Source: CALMEC01 sp031366605 (lineage in GTDB: Bacteria > Actinomycetota > Thermoleophilia > Miltoncostaeales > Miltoncostaeaceae). Taken from it: a stretch of 37,317 nucleotides of DNA. The translations under genes and the position numbers were made by a program. Of this stretch, positions 23,719 through 32,258 are shown piece by piece (positions within the stretch are counted from its first letter, which is position 1; each line of letters begins with the position of its first letter). A model generated the notes under the pieces. The model did no database searches, was not told the origin of the DNA, and worked only from the letters and a program-made list of their open reading frames with translations. The stretch lies in NCBI GenBank assembly GCA_031366605.1, contig JANLOO010000045.1, forward strand, positions 1-37,317, in the 5' to 3' direction.

Positions 23719-24975
23719 TTACGGTGTCCACCGCTGACCGCGGTGCGGTCTGCATGGCTGTGAATCATCCCCATGTCGTGGCGACGGTACTGCGCATGGT
23801 CGGGGGACACAGTTCGGTGGCAGATGCCGATCAGCCTTGGTCGTAGCCCCGTTGCGTTGACGCGGACCGTCGCAGGTGGGCGGAGGTGGGGGGGGAGCGG
23901 TGCCGCCGCCAGGGGGGCTTCCGTCGCCGGGTGGTGTCCCGCCGCCAGAAGGTGTGGTTCCGTCGGCAGGAGGAGAAGGTGGGGTGGACGGCGAAGGTGA
24001 AGATGTCTGGGGAGCGTCTGCGCCCGTGGGCGGGCCTGACAAGGGATCTCCGCTTGAGGCTGTCGGCGGACCGCTCGGACATGCAGCCTCGACGGCGTTG
24101 GCGCACGCGGGTTGCCCGGTCGTCAGGATCTGGACCGTGGTCGGGTCATCAGCCTGGTCAAAGTTGTTGTTGGGGCCGATCGAGGTCAGCGCGAGCGTGC
24201 CTCCGCTCGAGAGCGTGCCTGCGACCGCGATCTCCTGGTCGACGGTGTAGGGGGTCAGGGTGAACGCCGCCGGAAGCTTGACCGTCACTCGGATCGGGTA
24301 CGCCGGGTCCTGGTCGTCCTCAACAACCATGGTTCTGGTCACGGAGTTGATCGAGAGGATCTTGCCGGCGAACGGAAGCGACGCGCCAGGAACCGGCGGC
24401 TTGAGGTACTTGATGTCGCGCCCGACCTTGACGCCGTTCTTCCCGAAGAAGACGCGCACCGAGATCGTCGCGCCGACCGGGGGCAGCGTGTCGACGGCGT
24501 TCGCGGTGTGACCTTGGATGCGTGCAAACGAGACCCGGAACACGACGGAGCCGCCAGGGGTTCCCACCGCAACGGCCTTCTTGCCGATCCTCTTGACAAT
24601 GGGGCCGCGGACGGGGGTCCACACGGCCTTCTTGGCCTTCTTCTTGCGCAGCCCGGACTGGTAGCTCCCGTTGCGTCCCCATTTGATGCCCCACTTGATG
24701 CCTTGTGCGGGTGCAGCCCACTTGATGCCGCTGGTCGGCGTTCCCCACTTGATGCCCGAGACCGTGACGCGTGTGCCCGGGGCCACCTTGCGCAGGGCGT
24801 GAATCGCCAGCAGGTTCCCGTTGGGTTGCGCGACGATCGCCACTCTGTTTTGGGGCCGCCACGTCACGACGACGCCGTTGCGCGTCTTGAGCGGCGCAAC
24901 ACGAAGTGCCTCCGAGATCGGTGCGATCGCGGAGAGGGCCGCAACGGCGGCAATGACGAGTGTGCGCTTCCTCAC
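23719..24975 (-). CDS. Exported GIKW-repeat protein with proline/glycine-rich tail (unrecognised)
   Basis: I do not recognise a family. The 418-residue protein opens with a signal peptide (RTLVIAAVAALSAIAPISEA). The region at about residues 73-103 repeats GIKW four times (SGIKWGTPTSGIKWAAPAQ, then GIKWGIKWGRNG), followed by a basic KKKAKKAVW stretch. A middle domain is rich in beta-type sequence (VVFRVSFARI, ATISVRVFFGKNGVKVG, AGKILSINSVTRTMVVED), perhaps OB- or Ig-like. The C-terminal third is low-complexity P, S, G and T, as in wall-spanning linkers. GTG 24975 or TTG 24984 may start it. It is first in the minus-strand cluster. Confidence 0.75.
   Translation of the reverse strand: MRKRTLVIAAVAALSAIAPISEALRVAPLKTRNGVVVTWRPQNRVAIVAQPNGNLLAIHALRKVAPGTRVTVSGIKWGTPTSGIKWAAPAQGIKWGIKWGRNGSYQSGLRKKKAKKAVWTPVRGPIVKRIGKKAVAVGTPGGSVVFRVSFARIQGHTANAVDTLPPVGATISVRVFFGKNGVKVGRDIKYLKPPVPGASLPFAGKILSINSVTRTMVVEDDQDPAYPIRVTVKLPAAFTLTPYTVDQEIAVAGTLSSGGTLALTSIGPNNNFDQADDPTTVQILTTGQPACANAVEAACPSGPPTASSGDPLSGPPTGADAPQTSSPSPSTPPSPPADGTTPSGGGTPPGDGSPPGGGTAPPPPPPTCDGPRQRNGATTKADRHLPPNCVPRPCAVPSPRHGDDSQPCRPHRGQRWTP
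24679..24756. repeat. Short tandem coding repeat (CCACTTGATGCC) encoding GIKW
   Basis: The 12-mer CCACTTGATGCC occurs exactly at 24691, 24718 and 24745 and with one change at 24679, so spacings are 12, 27 and 27 bases. On the minus strand each unit encodes Gly-Ile-Lys-Trp. The spacing keeps frame and gives a 9-residue periodicity with one compressed unit. Spread by slippage or unequal recombination is plausible. Confidence 0.85.
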
Positions 24976-25285
24976 GACCTGCAATTCCCCCCATAGGTGG
25001 ACGGCGCGTTGACGACACTATCGGTGTTTTGCCCCACAACCTTGAGGCCTCGTTTGGCGATTGGACGTGGCTCTGCAGTTTCCTGCAAAAGAGCGTCGGA
25101 CAAATGGCGCAGCGCCGAACGCTCTGGTCCCGTCTCGCTCTCTCCGCAAGACACGACAGATCAACGTCCGAAACGCAGGTAGCGGGCGGACAAAACCCAG
25201 AATTGGTACACTACGAACACGTGTTCGATTTCGGAGCGAGTGGCCGACGGGAAGCGTCCATGGGCTCAACTAGGGTTGCCAACGA
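24976..25285. other. Divergent intergenic region with two promoters
   Basis: About 310 bp separate the GIKW-repeat gene (minus) and the restriction-modification operon (plus). The only clear signals are the LexA-like palindrome at 25214-25227 and a TACACT hexamer just before it at 25207-25212. I see no small gene or structured RNA. Confidence 0.5.
25214..25227. promoter_or_regulatory. Perfect LexA/SOS-box-like palindrome upstream of the RM operon
   Basis: CGAACACGTGTTCG is a 14-bp perfect palindrome and contains GAAC-N4-GTTC, the established core of LexA boxes in Gram-positive bacteria. It begins two bases after a candidate -10 element (TACACT, 25207-25212) and 59 bp before the methyltransferase ATG, a position where a bound repressor would block transcription. 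No controller-protein gene is present in the operon. SOS control is inferred from the motif alone. Confidence 0.55.
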
Positions 25286-26812
25286 ATGAAGGCACTGGAT
25301 CTACTGGAGCGGGCCGAGACGCGCCGCCAAGAGGCAGTTGGCGACCTCGACGCGTCGAAGCAATCCGAGTTCGGTCAGTTCTTCACGCCCGAACAGGCCG
25401 CATCGCTCATCGCCGGTCTTGTTCAACTCCCAAGGGGTGGGACTTTTCGCGTGCTTGATCCCGGCGCAGGGTCCGGCATCCTCAGCGCCGCGCTCGTCTC
25501 CCGGGTTCTCATGGAGCGACCAGAATTGGCGCTCGAGATCGTTGCCGTGGAGATCGATGAGCGACTCGGCTCTCATCTTGCTGCGACCCTCGATGAGTGC
25601 GAGGAGGAAGCATCGCTTGCGGGTTGCCAGTTAACGACTCGGATCGTCCAGGCCGATTTGCTCGCGATGGCGACTGGGCTGGCTCTGGAGGTTCCCCCGC
25701 TCGCCGAGCCGTTCGACGTGGTGATAATGAACCCCCCGTACGGCAAGTTGGCTGCGTCGTCCTGGCAGCGGCGATCACTCTCGATGCTTGGCGTTCAGTG
25801 CCCAAACCTCTATGCGGCGTTTCTTGCGATAGGCACGACGATGCTCAGACCGGGAGGTCAACTGGTCGCGATCACTCCTCGGTCGTTTGCAAACGGTCCA
25901 TATTTCGGCCAGTTTCGTCGTTGGCTACTTGATCGAGTCGCGCTGAGTCACATCCACGTGTTCGCATCCCGTTCGACGGTGTTCTCCGATGCAGGGGTCC
26001 TTCAGGAGAACGTCGTGTTCGCGGCCACGCGCGGAGCAACACCGAGCGAGGTCACGCTGTCAACCAGCAATGGGCATCGTGATACGCGGAGTGAACGAGT
26101 CGTCCAGTACTGCGACGTCGTTGAACCCGGTGATCCTCTGGGGTTCATTCGTATCGCCACGAATGACGTGGACACGAGCATCGCCAAAGTTCTGGGCGAT
26201 CTGCCGTGCAGTCTGGCGGACCTTGATCTCTCGGTTTCGACAGGGCGTGTTGTCGACTTTCGCGTCCGTGCGCACCTGCTTGAGGGTCCGCAGAACAACA
26301 GCGTTCCGCTCATCTATCCAGCCAATCTGGTGGCTGGAAGCGTCAGTTGGCCCCGTCTCGGCAAGAAACCTCAAGCCATCGCCCGTGCCAAAGAAACCGA
26401 ACAGCTGTTCTTGCCGAATGAGCACTACGTAATCGTCAAGCGATTCTCTTCCAAGGAGGAACGTCGCCGAGTTGTTGCAGCCGTTCATGAGCCGCTCACG
26501 TTCGACGCCACTGAGGTGGCGTTTGAGAATCACTTGAACGTCTTCCATATGCGGAATCGCGGCATGGCCCCGGGACTTGCGTGGGGTCTCACCTGCTGGT
26601 TGAACAGTGCGCTCGTCGACCGCTTCTTTCGGACCTTTTCTGGGCATACCCAGGTCAACGCGACAGACCTGCGTTCGTTGCGCTATCCATCGTTGAGTCT
26701 TCTCCTGCGACTTGGCAGCGAGGTCGAGAGTGCCCGGGTCGTTGACCAGGACGACATCGATGACCTCGTAGACCGCGTGATTCTCTCGACTACCACCACA
26801 CAGAGCGCATGA
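25286..26812 (+). CDS. Type II DNA adenine methyltransferase, PstI/BsuBI-like
   Basis: The 508-residue enzyme has the gamma-class N6-adenine methyltransferase order: motif X-like GQFFTPEQAASLIAG (about residues 30-44), motif I RVLDPGAGSGILSAAL, acidic loop VAVEIDERLG, QADLLAMA and the catalytic NPPY (VVIMNPPYGKLA, about residue 150). The C-terminal target-recognition region includes RNRGMAPGLAWGLTCWLNSALVDRFFRTFSGHTQVNATDLRSL, typical of the PstI/BsuBI group. An in-frame TAG 18 nt upstream fixes ATG 25286 as the start. It overlaps the endonuclease gene by 4 nt. Codon third positions are less GC-biased than in neighbours, suggesting transfer. Confidence 0.93.
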   Translation: MKALDLLERAETRRQEAVGDLDASKQSEFGQFFTPEQAASLIAGLVQLPRGGTFRVLDPGAGSGILSAALVSRVLMERPELALEIVAVEIDERLGSHLAATLDECEEEASLAGCQLTTRIVQADLLAMATGLALEVPPLAEPFDVVIMNPPYGKLAASSWQRRSLSMLGVQCPNLYAAFLAIGTTMLRPGGQLVAITPRSFANGPYFGQFRRWLLDRVALSHIHVFASRSTVFSDAGVLQENVVFAATRGATPSEVTLSTSNGHRDTRSERVVQYCDVVEPGDPLGFIRIATNDVDTSIAKVLGDLPCSLADLDLSVSTGRVVDFRVRAHLLEGPQNNSVPLIYPANLVAGSVSWPRLGKKPQAIARAKETEQLFLPNEHYVIVKRFSSKEERRRVVAAVHEPLTFDATEVAFENHLNVFHMRNRGMAPGLAWGLTCWLNSALVDRFFRTFSGHTQVNATDLRSLRYPSLSLLLRLGSEVESARVVDQDDIDDLVDRVILSTTTTQSA

Positions 26813-27771
26813 GTCCCCACGACGGGCCGATGCCGCAGGTCCGCCAGGCCATGGAATTCCTCAAACAGCTTGGGTTCGACGCCGAACGTTCAAATGATCG
26901 CTCAGCGCTCGTAGCGCTGGCCTTGTTGGGGCTGAAGGCTGGCGAGGGATGGGAGACCGCCACCAACCCGCTGATGCGCACCGTGGAGATCATGGCGTGG
27001 ATCCGCGACCATTATGCGCGGGATTACAAGCCAAACACGCGAGAGACGATTCGGCGTCAAACCTTGCACCATTTCGTCGATGCGGCCTTTATTGAGCAGA
27101 ACCCGGACGATCCCGCACGACCTGTCAACTCGCCGCATTCGTGCTACCGGATCCACCCGACCGCGCTCGAAGTGGCGCGTTGTTGGGGAGAACGGGAGTT
27201 TGCGGAGCGGATTCAGGCGTACGTTGACGACAAACCAGGGCTTCGTGAGAAATACGCGCAGGCCAGAGAATTGCACAGAATCCCTGTCACGCTCCCGAGC
27301 GGCGAGGCCTTTACGCTGAGTCCCGGCGGCCAGAACCCGTTGATCAAGGCGATGATCGAAGAGTTCTGTGCCCGTTACCTTCCCGGCGGCCATGTCCTCT
27401 ACGTTGGGGATGCAGGCGCGAAATGGGCTGTATTCGAAGAGGCGCGTCTGAACGAAATTGGAGTGACCATCGATCAGCACGGCAAGATGCCTGATCTTGT
27501 GGTCTACAGTCCGGCGAAGGATTGGCTCGTGCTGCTCGAAGCAGCTTCATCGCACGGACCGGTTGATTCGAATCGTCAGAGTGAACTCGCGACCCTGTTC
27601 GCGGGCTCTCGGGCCGGTCTCGTGTACGTCTCCTGTTTTCCTTCTCGCGCTGAGATGCGGAAATGTCTTGGTCAGATCGCCTGGGAGACAGAGGCATGGT
27701 GTGCAGACAGCCCAACCCATCTGATCCACTTCAATGGCGAGCGTTTCCTGGGTCCTCACCGGTCCCACTGA
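26809..27771 (+). CDS. Type II restriction endonuclease, PstI/BsuBI family
   Basis: The 320-residue protein matches the BsuBI/PstI family in length and content. A helical N-terminal domain (residues 1-150) precedes SPGGQNPLIKAMIEEFCARYLPGG, VLYVGDAGAKWAVFEEA, the nuclease core DQHGKMPDLVVYSPAKDWLVLLEAASSHGPVD with acidic and Glu-containing strands, and AWETEAWCADSPTHLIHFNGERFLGP at the end. PstI and BsuBI recognise CTGCAG, so that is the predicted specificity. It follows the methyltransferase as the second gene with ATGA overlap, so protection is made before cutting. It ends 82 bp before mutS2. Confidence 0.93.
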   Translation: MSPHDGPMPQVRQAMEFLKQLGFDAERSNDRSALVALALLGLKAGEGWETATNPLMRTVEIMAWIRDHYARDYKPNTRETIRRQTLHHFVDAAFIEQNPDDPARPVNSPHSCYRIHPTALEVARCWGEREFAERIQAYVDDKPGLREKYAQARELHRIPVTLPSGEAFTLSPGGQNPLIKAMIEEFCARYLPGGHVLYVGDAGAKWAVFEEARLNEIGVTIDQHGKMPDLVVYSPAKDWLVLLEAASSHGPVDSNRQSELATLFAGSRAGLVYVSCFPSRAEMRKCLGQIAWETEAWCADSPTHLIHFNGERFLGPHRSH

Positions 27772-27839
27772 GGGGTGCCGCTCAACAGTTTTGCCCTCCA
27801 GCGAAGTGGAGGACTCGGACAATCCGGGCCGTCGGGTCG

Positions 27840-27845
27840 TACGAT
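27840..27845 (+). promoter_or_regulatory. -10 element of mutS2 (leaderless)
   Basis: TACGAT ends 8 nt before ATG 27854, so transcription would start at the start codon. A CGGACA -35-like hexamer lies at 27816-27821, 18 bp upstream. Confidence 0.45.
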
Positions 27846-27853
27846 CCAGGGCG

Positions 27854-30232
27854 ATGGAGCGACGCGGAGAAGAACTGCTGGAGTTCGACGAGGTGCGGGC
27901 ACGCCTGGCCGCGCGTTGCGTCTCGGTCGCCGGCCGGGAGGGTGCGCTTGCCATCGCGCCAAGCCCGGATCCAGCGCTCGTCCGGGACCGCCACCGCCGC
28001 ACCGCAGAGGCGATCGAGTTGCGTCGTCTCGGCATCGCAGTGCCGTCCGGCATCTGGGATGTCCGTCCGGCGGCGACGGTGGCCGCGCGCGGCGGCATCC
28101 TGGATGTGGACCTCCTCGGCGAGGTCTTGGCAACCGCCCGCGGGATGAGCGAGATCGTGGCGTCTGTGACGACCCATGCCGACGTCGCTCCGACGTTGGC
28201 CGAGATCGCGGGCGCAGTCGTCACAGTGACCCTCGATCGGCTCGCCAATGACATCGATCGCGCGCTCGATGGGCACGGGGGTGTACGCGACGACGCCAGT
28301 ATCGAGCTTGCGCAGACGCGACGCGCATTGCTTGGCGCCCGGTCCGGCGCGACGGAGGCCCTTCGATCGGCTGCCCAGCGGGCACGCGAGCACCTGCAGG
28401 AGGGGTTCATCACCCAGCGTGCGGGTCGGCCCGTGCTGGCCGTCAAGGCGTCATCACGCTCGGCGGTGCCGGGGATCGTCCACGATCGCTCGGCCTCCGG
28501 CCAGACCGTGTTCATCGAACCGCTCGAGGTCCTCGAGGCCAACAACCGGGTGCGCGAATTGGAGGCCGGTGAGCGCATCGAGGTCGAGCGCGTGTTGGCG
28601 CGACTCTCCCAAGCGGTTGGCGACGTCGCCGAATCGCTGACGGATGCCGTGGCGCGGGTTGCGCAGATCGATCTGGCCGTCGGATGTGCCGCGCTGTCGC
28701 TCGAATGGAATGGATGCGTGGTTGACGAGACGACCGGCGACGTCGCGTTGGATCGCGCCCGCCACCCGCTGCTCGATCCTGCGACCGCGGTGCCGATCGA
28801 CCTGCCGCTGACCGGGCTGCGCGCGCTTGTCATCAGCGGACCCAACGCAGGCGGCAAAACCGTCGCGCTCAAGACGTTGGGGATCCTCGCCCTGATCAAC
28901 CAGTGTGGGATCCAGCCACCTACCGCAGCAGCGCACCTTCCCATGTTCGATCGCGTGTTGGTCGACATCGGCGACGATCAGTCGATCGAGCGGAACCTGT
29001 CCACGTTCTCGGGTCACGTGCGACGCCTGCAAGAGATCCTGTCGGTCGCCGGCCCGCGGTCGCTGGTGCTGCTGGACGAGGTGGCGGCCGGCACCGACCC
29101 CGCCGAGGGCGCCGCGATCGCCCGTGCGGTGCTCGAGGCGCTGGTTGCGCGCGGCTCGCTGGTGCTCGTCACGACCCACCACCACGAACTCAAAGAGTGG
29201 GCCAGCGAGACCGCGGCTGCGGCCAACGCGGCGGTGGGGTTTGACGCCGAGCGACTGGCGCCGACGTTTTCGATCCGTGTCGGTGAGCCCGGCGCGTCGC
29301 ACGCGATCGAGGTGGCTGATCGCCTGGGGCTCGATGCCGACGTGCTGGTCGCGGCGCGCCGGATCTTCGGCGCCGAGCGCGGCGGCGTCGAAGCGCTGCT
29401 GCAGGAGGCCGCCGCCGCGCGCGTCGCGGCCGAGGCGGAGCGCGACGGTGCCTTCGCGGAGCGTGACGAGGCCGCACGGGTCCGCGCAGCGGTCGAACTC
29501 AGGGAGTCCGAACTCGCCGCTCGGATCGAACGCATGCGTCGGGATGCGGCGACCGCGCGTGAACGCGTGCGTGACGAGGCCCGCGACGAGTTGCGTGGTC
29601 TGCAGGGCGAGCTCAACGCGTTTCGCAGTGAGCTGGCGGCCGCGCGTCGCGCCGAGCGCCGTCGGCTCGCTGCCGGGCAGGCGGCGTCTGACACCGGCGA
29701 CCGCGATCGCAAGTTGGGGGCGGCAGCGGCGGCGGCGGCCGCCGCGGGCCGTTCGCTTGCGGATGCCGTCCGTCCCACGGGTCCCCCCGCCGAGTTGTCG
29801 GTGGGCGATCGCGTCCTCGTCGCCGATCTGGGCGTCCGTGGTGAGGTCGTCGCGATCAGGGGCGACACGGTCGAGATCCAGGGACCGTCCGCGCGCCTGC
29901 GACTCGACATCGCGCGCATCGTGCGCGACGCCCGCGTCCCGGACACGCCTGTGGCGCCGAAGCCCGAGGCCCGGCCGGTCGTCAGTGCGGTGCCATACGA
30001 GATGGACGTGCGCGGTCAGCGTGCGCAGGCCGCCTGCAGCGCAGTGCGGGCCCATGTCGACGCGGCCGCGATGGCCGGGCTCGACCTCGTCCGCATCGTC
30101 CACGGACGGGGCACGGGAGCACTGAAGGTGGCGATCCAGGAGGAACTCGCTCGGCACCCACTGGTCGAGCGCTCCGAAGTCGCAGGCCCCGACGACGGCG
30201 GCGACGGCGCCACCATCGCCACGCTCAGGTGA
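27854..30232 (+). CDS. mutS2: MutS2-family ATPase with Smr domain
   Basis: MutS2 proteins process branched nucleic acids and, in some bacteria, split collided ribosomes; they limit recombination rather than repair mismatches. The 792 residues include a core with FITQRAGRPVLAVKASSRSAVPGIVHDRSASGQTVFIEP, Walker A ISGPNAGGKTVALKTLG, IGDDQSIERNLSTFSGH, Walker B SLVLLDEVAAGTDP and TTHHHELKEWA. A long Arg/Glu/Ala-rich coiled coil (about residues 500-640) leads to a KOW-like segment (VGDRVLVADLGVRGEV) and the C-terminal Smr nuclease domain, which has EMDVRGQRA and VRIVHGRGTGALK. ATG 27854 is chosen because MutS2 starts with a short basic segment before LLEFDEV. Confidence 0.96.
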   Translation: MERRGEELLEFDEVRARLAARCVSVAGREGALAIAPSPDPALVRDRHRRTAEAIELRRLGIAVPSGIWDVRPAATVAARGGILDVDLLGEVLATARGMSEIVASVTTHADVAPTLAEIAGAVVTVTLDRLANDIDRALDGHGGVRDDASIELAQTRRALLGARSGATEALRSAAQRAREHLQEGFITQRAGRPVLAVKASSRSAVPGIVHDRSASGQTVFIEPLEVLEANNRVRELEAGERIEVERVLARLSQAVGDVAESLTDAVARVAQIDLAVGCAALSLEWNGCVVDETTGDVALDRARHPLLDPATAVPIDLPLTGLRALVISGPNAGGKTVALKTLGILALINQCGIQPPTAAAHLPMFDRVLVDIGDDQSIERNLSTFSGHVRRLQEILSVAGPRSLVLLDEVAAGTDPAEGAAIARAVLEALVARGSLVLVTTHHHELKEWASETAAAANAAVGFDAERLAPTFSIRVGEPGASHAIEVADRLGLDADVLVAARRIFGAERGGVEALLQEAAAARVAAEAERDGAFAERDEAARVRAAVELRESELAARIERMRRDAATARERVRDEARDELRGLQGELNAFRSELAAARRAERRRLAAGQAASDTGDRDRKLGAAAAAAAAAGRSLADAVRPTGPPAELSVGDRVLVADLGVRGEVVAIRGDTVEIQGPSARLRLDIARIVRDARVPDTPVAPKPEARPVVSAVPYEMDVRGQRAQAACSAVRAHVDAAAMAGLDLVRIVHGRGTGALKVAIQEELARHPLVERSEVAGPDDGGDGATIATLR

Positions 30233-30236
30233 CGTG

Positions 30237-31001
30237 CTACTTGGGCGGCATGCGTCCTGCCGCATCGAGACGGATGACTGCGCCGTTGAGGTAGGGGTTG
30301 GCGACGATGTGGCCGACGAGCGCGGCGAACTCCTCGGGTTTGCCAAGGCGTTTCGGATGCACCGCCTGGGCGGCCAGCACATCCTGCACCTCGTGGCTGA
30401 ACGCGGCGACCATGGGCGTCATCATCGGTCCCGGAGCGATGGACATCACGCGGATACCGCGGCTTGCGAGGTCACGGGCCGCCGTGATCGTCAGCGACGC
30501 CACACCGCCTTTGGACGCAGCGTAGGCGGCCTGACCGATCTGCCCCTCGTATGCGGCGACGGAAGCCGTCATGACGACGACCCCCCGGGTGCCGTCGTCG
30601 TCGGGTTCGTTGTCGACCATGACTTCGGCCGCCAGGCGCAACGTGTTGAACGTGCCCACCAGGTTGACGTCGATGACGTCCTGGAAGAGCTGGAGCGGGT
30701 GCGGCCCGTCGCGGCCTGCGATCCGTGCGGGCGGGGCGATCCCCGCGCAGCACACTGCGACGCGAAGGGGAGCGCGCTCGGTGGCGGCACGTGCGGCCGC
30801 GCGGACCTGCGCCTCGTCACGGACATCTGCGGCGGCGAACGTGGCGCGTGTTCCGAGCTCGACCGCCGTGCGCACTCCACCACTGTCGGGAAGGTCGACG
30901 ATCACAACTTCGGCGCCCAGCCCGTACAACAGGTCTGCGGTCGCCGCGCCGAGTCCGGATGCGCCGCCGGTGATCAACGCGCTGGTTCCTTCGAGTCCCA
31001 T
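30237..31001 (-). CDS. Short-chain dehydrogenase/reductase
   Basis: The 254-residue SDR has the nucleotide motif TGGASGLGAATADLL at residues 10-24, an aspartate in VVIVDLPD that favours NAD over NADP, VCCAGIAPP for the NAG motif, catalytic Ser in VVMTASVAAYEG, and YAASKGG as the YxxxK pair. The C-terminal part (APGPMMTPM, RLGKPEEFAALVGHIVANPYLNGAVIRLDAAGRM) resembles type 2 3-hydroxyacyl-CoA dehydrogenases, suggesting fatty acyl or branched-chain substrates. ATG 31001 is chosen because it places the dinucleotide motif at the N-terminus. It is divergent from ilvA, with 37 bp between starts. Confidence 0.92.
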   Translation of the reverse strand: MGLEGTSALITGGASGLGAATADLLYGLGAEVVIVDLPDSGGVRTAVELGTRATFAAADVRDEAQVRAAARAATERAPLRVAVCCAGIAPPARIAGRDGPHPLQLFQDVIDVNLVGTFNTLRLAAEVMVDNEPDDDGTRGVVVMTASVAAYEGQIGQAAYAASKGGVASLTITAARDLASRGIRVMSIAPGPMMTPMVAAFSHEVQDVLAAQAVHPKRLGKPEEFAALVGHIVANPYLNGAVIRLDAAGRMPPK

Positions 31002-31025
31002 TGCGCATGCATACCACGGCGGGAG

Positions 31026-31031
31026 TAACGT
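31026..31031 (+). promoter_or_regulatory. -10 element of ilvA (leaderless)
   Basis: TAACGT ends 7 nt before the GTG start at 31039, giving a leaderless message. The same TAACGT hexamer drives lysR at 17812. A TTGCGC hexamer at 31001-31006 is a weak -35 at 19 bp. Confidence 0.45.
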
Positions 31032-31038
31032 CGTCCCC

Positions 31039-32256
31039 GTGGCGGCGTCCCAGGCTCCCGTGTTGGTCACCATCGACGAGATCCGTGCGGCGCGCGCCCG
31101 CGTCGGTGCGGTCGTGCGCGCCACACCCACGGAACGTTCGGACAGTTTGAGCCGTCTCTCCGGACGGCCTGTGTTGCTCAAACCCGAACACCTGCAGCGG
31201 GCCGGCTCATTCAAAATCCGGGGCGCGTACAACTTCATGGCGACGGTCGACGAAGGCGTCGACGTGGTCGCCGGCTCCGCGGGGAATCACGCCCAGGGGG
31301 TGGCCCTCGCCGCATCGCTGACCGGTCGCCGTTCCACGGTGTTCATGCCCGAACGCGCCGCGCTGCCCAAGCTGCAGGCGACGGCCGAGTATGGCGCGCA
31401 GGTCATCACGGTCGATGGCGGTGTCGACGTCTGCATCGAACGGGCGCGGGAGTATGCGGCCGCGGAAGGGGCGGTCTTCGTGCCGCCGTTCGAGCATCCG
31501 GCGATCATCGCTGGTCAGGGAACGGTCGGCCTGGAGGTTCTGGACGAGGCGCCTGATGCGGAGGCGGTACTCGTCTCGGTCGGGGGTGGTGGCTTGCTCG
31601 CAGGAGTTGGCGCGGCGATCAAGGCGGTGCGCCCCGACGTGCGGGTCATCGGGATTCAGGCCGACGGAGCCAGCTCGATGCGTCGGTCGATGAACGCCGG
31701 GCACCCGGTCGAGGTGGACCCGCTGACGATGGCCGACGGTGTCGCGCTGCGCCGCCCTGGTGTGTTGACCCTCGCCCATGCGTTGGCGTTCGCCGACGAG
31801 ATCGTGACCGTGACCGAGGAGGAGATCAGCCGCGCTGTGCTGTTGTTGTTGGAACGCGCGAAGGCGGTGGTCGAGCCATCCGGGGCGTTGCCGGTGGCGG
31901 CATTGATCGCCGGCAAGATCTCGGGGACCGGGCCCGCCGTCGCGGTCTTATCGGGTGGCAACGTCGATCCGCTGCTTTTGACACGACTGATCGCCTATGG
32001 GCTTTCGGCCGCGGCCAGGTTCATGGTCGTGCGCGTCGTGATCGACGACCGCCCCGGCGCCCTGCATCACCTGACGGGCGTCCTCGCCCGACTCGGTCTC
32101 AACGTCCTGTCGGTCGAGCACCATCGCGAAGGCCTGGCCCTGCCGCTCGCCAGCGTCGAGGCGGTGTTCACCGTCGAGACCCGCAACGCCGCCCACCAGG
32201 CCGACGTGCTCGAGAACCTGCGGCTCGAGGGCTACCAAGTCGAACTGGTGCACTGA
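31039..32256 (+). CDS. ilvA: Threonine ammonia-lyase (PLP-dependent)
   Basis: The 405-residue enzyme deaminates threonine to 2-oxobutanoate, the entry step of isoleucine synthesis, or acts as a catabolic threonine/serine deaminase. The PLP lysine is in QRAGSFKIRGAYNFM, the substrate loop in GSAGNHAQGVAL, and the phosphate-binding glycines in VSVGGGGLLAGVGAAIK. A C-terminal ACT domain (residues about 325-405, VIDDRPGALHHLTGVLARLGLNVLSVEHHR) suggests allosteric control. GTG 31039 is chosen because the upstream frame enters the divergent SDR gene. Confidence 0.95.
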   Translation: MAASQAPVLVTIDEIRAARARVGAVVRATPTERSDSLSRLSGRPVLLKPEHLQRAGSFKIRGAYNFMATVDEGVDVVAGSAGNHAQGVALAASLTGRRSTVFMPERAALPKLQATAEYGAQVITVDGGVDVCIERAREYAAAEGAVFVPPFEHPAIIAGQGTVGLEVLDEAPDAEAVLVSVGGGGLLAGVGAAIKAVRPDVRVIGIQADGASSMRRSMNAGHPVEVDPLTMADGVALRRPGVLTLAHALAFADEIVTVTEEEISRAVLLLLERAKAVVEPSGALPVAALIAGKISGTGPAVAVLSGGNVDPLLLTRLIAYGLSAAARFMVVRVVIDDRPGALHHLTGVLARLGLNVLSVEHHREGLALPLASVEAVFTVETRNAAHQADVLENLRLEGYQVELVH

Positions 32257-32258
32257 CC

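Noticed and set aside
25286..27771. Controller (C) protein gene for the restriction-modification system
   Set aside because: No small HTH gene lies upstream or between the two genes. The only regulatory sign is the palindrome at 25214-25227.
28454..30382. Long minus-strand frame of about 640 codons opposite mutS2
   Set aside because: It lies antisense to an unmistakable MutS2 sequence and shows no motif of its own. Long antisense frames are expected in DNA with GC-rich third positions.
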